Positions 6,681 to 9,594 of a DNA stretch of 9,594 bases are shown here, piece by piece. Source of the stretch: Bacteroidales bacterium (GTDB lineage Bacteria > Bacteroidota > Bacteroidia > Bacteroidales > UBA7960); assembly GCA_003557765.1 (NCBI GenBank), contig PWNO01000147.1:1-9594 (forward strand), given 5' to 3'. The first letter of the stretch is position 1. Each line of letters starts with the position of its first letter. The notes under the pieces are model-generated. The model did not search any database. It was not told where the DNA came from and saw only the letters and a program-made list of their open reading frames with translations. The position numbers and the translations under genes are program-made.

Positions 6681-6762
6681 AACTGGCCAATTGATGAATC
6701 CCGCGGTCAATCATCCAGGTAGTCAATCACCCGAACAGGCCTCCATTCAACCGACCGATTGA

Positions 6763-7335
6763 TCAATCAACCAGCCATCCGGTATTTTCGTCGAGCGCGT
6801 CGGGGTTAATCACATCCCTAAACAGGACCTGGTGCACAGCACCCAGAGCGGAAACAGTAACAGGCCCCCAATGCCAGCCAAACAGGTCGCGCAATTGAGC
6901 CACTGCATGTTGTCTTGCCGGGGTCGTATTCTTCTGGTACAACATCACAAAGTCTTTCATGTCCTGGTAAATATCTGCCATGTTATCGGCCAGGCTAGCT
7001 TCTATAGAATCCTGATTGTGGTCGTGTAAATGGTATACATCGATTTCAAGAAATTGTTCGCGTAAGGTCTTAAAGATGGATTCCCACTGCTCTTCCGTGA
7101 CAAAACGTTCTACTGCACCGGGATCGCTGAGCTCTATTGCCGGAAGCATGGCGCCCTTTAAATATAATAATGGTGCTACTTTATGGAAATAGGACAATAT
7201 GTCTTGCCTTTTGTATTGCGTTGCTTTTTCAAAAAACAGACAATACTCATTGGCCACGGTGATCATTTCGATAACCGGTTTCGAAATGCTTTGATCTTCC
7301 GAAAAGTAATCCTGCATGTCGGTGGTTTTTGTCAT
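6763..7335 (-). CDS. DUF5063 family protein
   Basis: A 190-residue protein without signal peptide or membrane segments, predicted cytosolic and mostly helical. I recognise it as DUF5063, a Bacteroidota family without assigned function. The match rests on the N-terminal VIEMITVANEYCLFFEKA (21-38), the following PLLYLKGAMLP (about 54-64) and the central SLADNMADIYQDMKDFVMLYQ (about 113-133), with a C-terminal segment around FGWHWG. No catalytic motif stands out. The chosen start, ATG at 7335, follows GCGAATATT; ATG at 7317 is possible and loses only MTKTTD. The gene ends in TGA inside a GATTGATCAATC palindrome and has a candidate terminator at 6640-6680. It is divergent from the tRNA genes, and nothing nearby hints at its role. 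Confidence 0.8.
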   Translation of the reverse strand: MTKTTDMQDYFSEDQSISKPVIEMITVANEYCLFFEKATQYKRQDILSYFHKVAPLLYLKGAMLPAIELSDPGAVERFVTEEQWESIFKTLREQFLEIDVYHLHDHNQDSIEASLADNMADIYQDMKDFVMLYQKNTTPARQHAVAQLRDLFGWHWGPVTVSALGAVHQVLFRDVINPDALDENTGWLVD

Positions 7336-7429
7336 AATATTCGCAAGTTTTTATAAGTCAACCTCTTACTGCATTCCAGGTTGCTGTGGTCTGCATGGGG
7401 AAATGATTTTTATGCAAAGCATGTCTTTT

Positions 7430-7463
7430 TTTGTAAAGATAAGTAAGAAAATTTGTAATTTTG
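7430..7463 (+). promoter_or_regulatory. Bacteroidota-type promoter for the tRNA-Leu pair
   Basis: TTTG (7430-7433) and TAATTTTG (7456-7463) match the -33 and -7 consensus elements, separated by 22 bp, slightly more than usual. The -7 element ends 12 bp before the first tRNA, so the transcript would start only a few bases upstream of the mature 5' end. Confidence 0.5.
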
Positions 7464-7475
7464 CCGACGCAATAA

Positions 7476-7559
7476 GCCCAGGTGGTGAAATTGGTAGACA
7501 CGCTACTTTGAGGGGGTAGTGGCCGCAAGGCTGTGCAAGTTCGAATCTTGTCCTGGGCA
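7476..7559 (+). tRNA. tRNA-Leu (anticodon GAG)
   Basis: An 84-nt class II tRNA with a long variable arm. The acceptor stem GCCCAGG (7476-7482) pairs with CCTGGGC (7552-7558), with discriminator A7559. The anticodon stem CTACT (7503-7507) pairs with GGTAG (7515-7519), and loop TTGAGGG carries GAG at 7510-7512, which reads CUC and CUU. The variable arm has GCC-GCAA-GGC, and the T loop is TTCGAAT between GCAAG and CTTGT. CCA is not encoded and must be added by the nucleotidyltransferase. Confidence 0.97.
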
Positions 7560-7613
7560 CGAACGACAATATGTTCTTAAAAATTTTGACAGCAAGCAGT
7601 TTGCATCACCTCT

Positions 7614-7650
7614 TTTGTGTATACAGGAATAAGTCCTTGTATACCACAAG
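7614..7650 (+). other. Long hairpin between the two tRNA-Leu genes
   Basis: TTGTGTATACAGGA (7615-7628) pairs with TCCTTGTATACCACAA (7634-7649) over 14 bp, interrupted only by two single-base bulges on the 3' side, with loop ATAAG. The core is GTATAC on both arms. It lies in the 117-bp tRNA spacer and lacks a T-run, so it is not a normal terminator. It may be a processing signal for a dicistronic tRNA precursor or a regulatory element. Confidence 0.6.
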
Positions 7651-7676
7651 GCAAAAGTTTACCAATAACAATTGAT

Positions 7677-7760
7677 GCCCAGATGGCGAAATTGGTAGAC
7701 GCGCTAGTTTCAGGGACTAGTGATGGCAACATCGTGCAGGTTCGAGTCCTGCTCTGGGCA
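7677..7760 (+). tRNA. tRNA-Leu (anticodon CAG)
   Basis: An 84-nt class II tRNA. The acceptor stem GCCCAGA (7677-7683) pairs with TCTGGGC (7753-7759), with discriminator A7760. The anticodon stem CTAGT (7704-7708) pairs with ACTAG (7716-7720), and loop TTCAGGG carries CAG at 7711-7713, which reads CUG. The variable arm is GATG-GCAA-CATC, and the T arm is GCAGG-TTCGAGT-CCTGC. CCA is not encoded. It lacks an obvious promoter of its own and is followed within 5 nt by a terminator, so it is probably co-transcribed with the tRNA-Leu(GAG) gene. Confidence 0.97.
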
Positions 7761-7764
7761 CACC

Positions 7765-7796
7765 AAGGCCGTCTGATTTTCAGGCGGCCTTTTTTT
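7765..7796 (+). terminator. Strong intrinsic terminator after the tRNA-Leu pair
   Basis: AAGGCCGTCTGA (7765-7776), loop TTT, TCAGGCGGCCTT (7780-7791) forms a 12-bp stem with a single U-G wobble and runs into a seven-T tract (7790-7796). It begins four bases after the last tRNA base. Confidence 0.92.
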
Positions 7797-7897
7797 GTGT
7801 TTATGTGGAAAAATTATTCTACTGGCTAATTTTTTTGAAAAAACTTCCCAGTCCCTGTCCGCACAAGCATTTTTTCTGTAATATAGCAGCTTTTAAA

Positions 7898-7913
7898 ATG
7901 ATTGATCAATCAT
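7898..7913. promoter_or_regulatory. 16-bp perfect palindrome, operator-like
   Basis: ATGATTGATCAATCAT is fully self-complementary. Its 12-bp core GATTGATCAATC also occurs at 6757-6768, across the stop codon of the DUF5063 gene. An inverted repeat CACAATA/TATTGTG follows 16 bp downstream. A dimeric regulator site is possible, but no target gene is obvious since the next start is about 290 bp away. Confidence 0.4.
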
Positions 7914-8119
7914 GATTGCCCGCATTATTCACAATACATGTTATTGTGTGGATCACCTTTTTTACGCAGGCTTAACTGGACCCTTGCTTTCCGGAACAAG
8001 CCGGAGCAGGTGTGCCAAGGTGTTGGGTCATTTTCCTGAGCAAACGGAACGAAGATGCGTCTTTTCAGATCACACATAGTTTACAAAGTATTGCAAACCA
8101 GTCCTGTCCATACGGAAAA

Positions 8120-8146
8120 GTATCACGAATCTGATACATATATCAG
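8120..8146 (+). promoter_or_regulatory. Overlapping alternative hairpins upstream of the S9 peptidase
   Basis: GTATCA (8120-8125) can pair with TGATAC (8132-8137), or CTGATA (8131-8136) with TATCAG (8141-8146) around loop CATA. The two stems share TGATA and exclude each other. They lie 60-87 bp before the peptidase ATG, a position that fits an operator or a leader RNA switch. The stems are short and the evidence is structural only. Confidence 0.3.
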
Positions 8147-8206
8147 GATAATTGCTGACTCATACATAATGAACCCCTGAATCATAAACCTTTATAACTA
8201 AAAATT

Positions 8207-9594
8207 ATGCGTGCTGTTAATTATTTATTTGCCTTTTGGATGCTGGCTTTTTGCCTCATCGCCGGAAAACCTGTTTCTGGTCAAAATATACCAATTGAAT
8301 CTGCCAACTACCGTCTTGCTGAGCGTTTTTCGCCCAACAAAGTCGGACGAATGGTGTTCAGCACCAGTGTCCAGCCCAACTGGTTGAAAACTGGTGACAA
8401 GTTCTGGTATTCCTATAAGACATCGGATGGTGAGTTTTATTACCTGGTTGACTTGGAGGAGCAAAGCAAGAACTATCTCTTCGACAACCACGAGATGGCC
8501 AGGCAGCTTACCCTGATCACCAAAGACCCCTATGACCACCAGAACCTTCCGGATATTGACCCTGAATTTGTGCGCGACGACCGCTATTTTCGCTTTAAGG
8601 TGACCAGTACCAAAATGGTGGAGGTTACAGAGGATGAGGAAGATGTGGAAGAAGAGGAAGAAAAGGATGACCTGGATGGTGAAAATCAGCAACAAGACCA
8701 GGACATAGAAGACCAGGAAAATGATATGGATGACGACCAGGACGGCGAGCAGGATGAGGAAGAGCACGGCGACAAATTGAACGGTGTGGATGGAGAAAAG
8801 GAGGATGGCAAAGATGATTCGCCAACGGTACGCCGCGAACCCAAGGTCTTTCACCTGGAATACAACCTGGAAACTGGAGAGTTGTATGAGATAGAAGAGG
8901 AAGAGGAACCGGAACCCAAGGACTGGGCGAGTGTCTCTCCCGACAGCACGTATGTGGTGTTTGCCCGGGATTATAATCTGTTCTGGATGGATAAGGAGAA
9001 TTATCTGAAAGCCCTGACGGATGAACAGGACACTACGATTGTTGAGCACCAGCTTACCACAGAAGGTGAGCAGTATTATGCTTTCGGAGGTGGTTATACT
9101 GCACAGATGAATGATGATGAAGAAAAGATCAAAGAAGAAAAGAAAAAGCGGCGCAGCGCTCCGATCATCTGGTCGCCTGACTCCCGGCGTTTTGCTGTCA
9201 TCCGTAACGACACCCGAGATATTAAATTTATGTGGGTGATTAACTCCCTGTCGGAGCCCAGACCTGAGTTGGAGAGCTACAAATATCAAATGCCGGGTGA
9301 AGAGCAGCCAGCAGAATCAGAGCTGTGGGTTTTTGATATGGAGGAAGAGGCTGGCGACACGATAGCTGTGCATGCCTTTAAGAACCAGACCATCAACGTG
9401 CCGCGTATGCCCAGGTCGCATCGCGAGCGATTGGAAGACCACACGCCACCCATATGGTTGAGCCCGCATTCCGGTGAGCTCTATTTTACCCGCATCAGCC
9501 GCGATCTGAAACGTTATGACGTGTGTCGTGCCAACCTGGAAACCGGCGAGGTCGATGTGCTGATCGAAGAGCGCATGAACACCTATGTGGATAC
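8207..9594 (+). CDS. S9-family (DPP IV-like) peptidase, N-terminal part, cut by window edge
   Basis: An open frame of 462 complete codons runs off the right edge. Residues 1-25 form a signal peptide (hydrophobic core LFAFWMLAFCLIAG, likely cut after VSG), so the enzyme is exported. The rest resembles the DPP IV N-terminal beta-propeller of serine S9 peptidases. WASVSPDSTYVVFARDYNLF (240-259) and IIWSPDSRRFAVIRNDTR (320-337) are propeller blades, and MWVINS (342-347), ESYKYQMPGE (356-365) and ELWVFDME (372-379) match the same family. The alpha/beta-hydrolase domain with Ser, Asp and His lies outside the window, so activity cannot be judged. Residues 141-204 (8627-8818) form an insertion with 36 Asp/Glu of 64, and a second acidic run is at 228-238. 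Likely role: cleavage of short peptides, often X-Pro, in the periplasm. The start follows TAACTAAAAATT without a Shine-Dalgarno. Confidence 0.87.
   Translation, partial: MRAVNYLFAFWMLAFCLIAGKPVSGQNIPIESANYRLAERFSPNKVGRMVFSTSVQPNWLKTGDKFWYSYKTSDGEFYYLVDLEEQSKNYLFDNHEMARQLTLITKDPYDHQNLPDIDPEFVRDDRYFRFKVTSTKMVEVTEDEEDVEEEEEKDDLDGENQQQDQDIEDQENDMDDDQDGEQDEEEHGDKLNGVDGEKEDGKDDSPTVRREPKVFHLEYNLETGELYEIEEEEEPEPKDWASVSPDSTYVVFARDYNLFWMDKENYLKALTDEQDTTIVEHQLTTEGEQYYAFGGGYTAQMNDDEEKIKEEKKKRRSAPIIWSPDSRRFAVIRNDTRDIKFMWVINSLSEPRPELESYKYQMPGEEQPAESELWVFDMEEEAGDTIAVHAFKNQTINVPRMPRSHRERLEDHTPPIWLSPHSGELYFTRISRDLKRYDVCRANLETGEVDVLIEERMNTYVD

Larger units (their letters stand above)
6168..6762. other. 595-bp intergenic region rich in repeats, no convincing gene
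   Basis: It lies between the end of the DUF5063 gene and the start of the TlpA-like gene, both minus strand. The only longer frame (about 60 codons at 6335-6517, plus) runs through the repeats and looks like no known protein. The stretch contains a pair of about 50-bp direct repeats, a 15-bp direct repeat, several inverted repeats, a tandem ATCCGGA pair (6492-6505), a perfect CTGATATCAG palindrome (6591-6600) and a candidate terminator for DUF5063. From about 6670 to 6780 it becomes a low-complexity run of CCAAC/TCAATC-like words. Near 6200-6233 a loose TTG plus TAATTTG pair could be the promoter of the TlpA-like gene. Confidence 0.7.
7797..8206. other. 410-bp intergenic region with palindromes, no convincing gene
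   Basis: It lies between the tRNA terminator and the S9 peptidase start. A 55-codon frame (7912-8079, plus) begins inside a palindrome and resembles nothing I know. Elements seen: TTTTTT-G-AAAAAA (7831-7843), a 16-bp palindrome (7898-7913), CACAATA-CATGT-TATTGTG (7930-7948), TCCGG-AACAAG-CCGGA (7990-8005) and overlapping hairpins at 8120-8146. I find no full TAnnTTTG match immediately before the peptidase gene. Confidence 0.6.

Noticed and set aside
6168..6762. CRISPR array or insertion sequence remnant in the repeat-rich gap
   Set aside because: Repeats are few, diverged and irregularly spaced, with no uniform spacers, no transposase fragments and no target-site duplication that I could identify.
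7316..7569. Short frames on both strands over the first tRNA-Leu
   Set aside because: They translate the tRNA itself; peptides like GGEIGRHATL are a classic artefact of tRNA-Leu sequences.
7476..7760. tRNA-Leu genes as an integration site for a mobile element
   Set aside because: No integrase gene, no repeated tRNA 3' end beyond the two intact genes, and no foreign-looking cargo in the window.
7617..7829. A 70-codon plus-strand frame over the second tRNA-Leu
   Set aside because: It reads through the hairpin, the tRNA (MAKLVDALVSGTSDG is the tRNA translated) and the terminator.
7912..8079. A 55-codon plus-strand frame after the tRNA genes
   Set aside because: It starts inside a palindrome, resembles no known protein and shows no start signal; it is possible but unsupported.
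8225..9289. A 354-codon open frame on the minus strand
   Set aside because: It is antisense to the S9 peptidase. The Asp/Glu-rich codons of that gene read backwards as Ile/Leu/Val/Phe, giving a false membrane-like protein. The plus frame has a signal peptide and recognisable propeller motifs.

Overview
The window looks like ordinary chromosomal DNA of a Bacteroidota member (the old Bacteroidetes; order not determinable from this sequence). Four things point there. Two proteins resemble families I know mainly from that phylum (DUF4301 and DUF5063). The TlpA-like protein has the usual Bacteroidota layout of an N-terminal DUF4369-like domain, a middle domain and a C-terminal thioredoxin domain. 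Gene starts lack Shine-Dalgarno sequences and sit behind A/T-rich leaders. Several start regions carry the phylum's TAnnTTTG -7 promoter element, with a TTG/TTTG -33 element in the clearest cases.

Left part (1-4454): a cysteine dioxygenase-like cupin gene runs off the left edge on the minus strand and is divergent from lpxH, the UDP-2,3-diacylglucosamine hydrolase of lipid A synthesis. lpxH converges on, and overlaps by 38 bp, a large minus-strand DUF4301 gene whose motifs resemble UDP-sugar pyrophosphorylases. Next comes a plus-strand PAS sensor histidine kinase with a cysteine-rich insertion and no response regulator next to it.

Middle (4455-7335): two minus-strand genes, a secreted or membrane-anchored TlpA-like thioredoxin protein with a CPFC active site and a DUF5063 protein. 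The 595-bp gap between them has no convincing gene. It is unusually rich in direct and inverted repeats, and holds a candidate intrinsic terminator for the DUF5063 gene.

Right part (7430-9594): two tRNA-Leu genes (anticodons GAG and CAG) probably form one transcription unit, with a Bacteroidota-type promoter before the first and a strong intrinsic terminator after the second. A palindrome-rich gap of about 410 bp follows. Then comes the start of a secreted S9-family (DPP IV-like) peptidase with a long acidic insertion, cut by the right edge; its catalytic domain is outside the window.

The genes do not form an obvious pathway. Strand alternates often and most look like separate transcription units with housekeeping or envelope roles. 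I see no phage, insertion sequence, CRISPR array or defence system. The best candidates for something less described are the DUF4301 protein as a nucleotidyltransferase, the cysteine-rich PAS kinase, and the repeat cluster at about 6170-6780.
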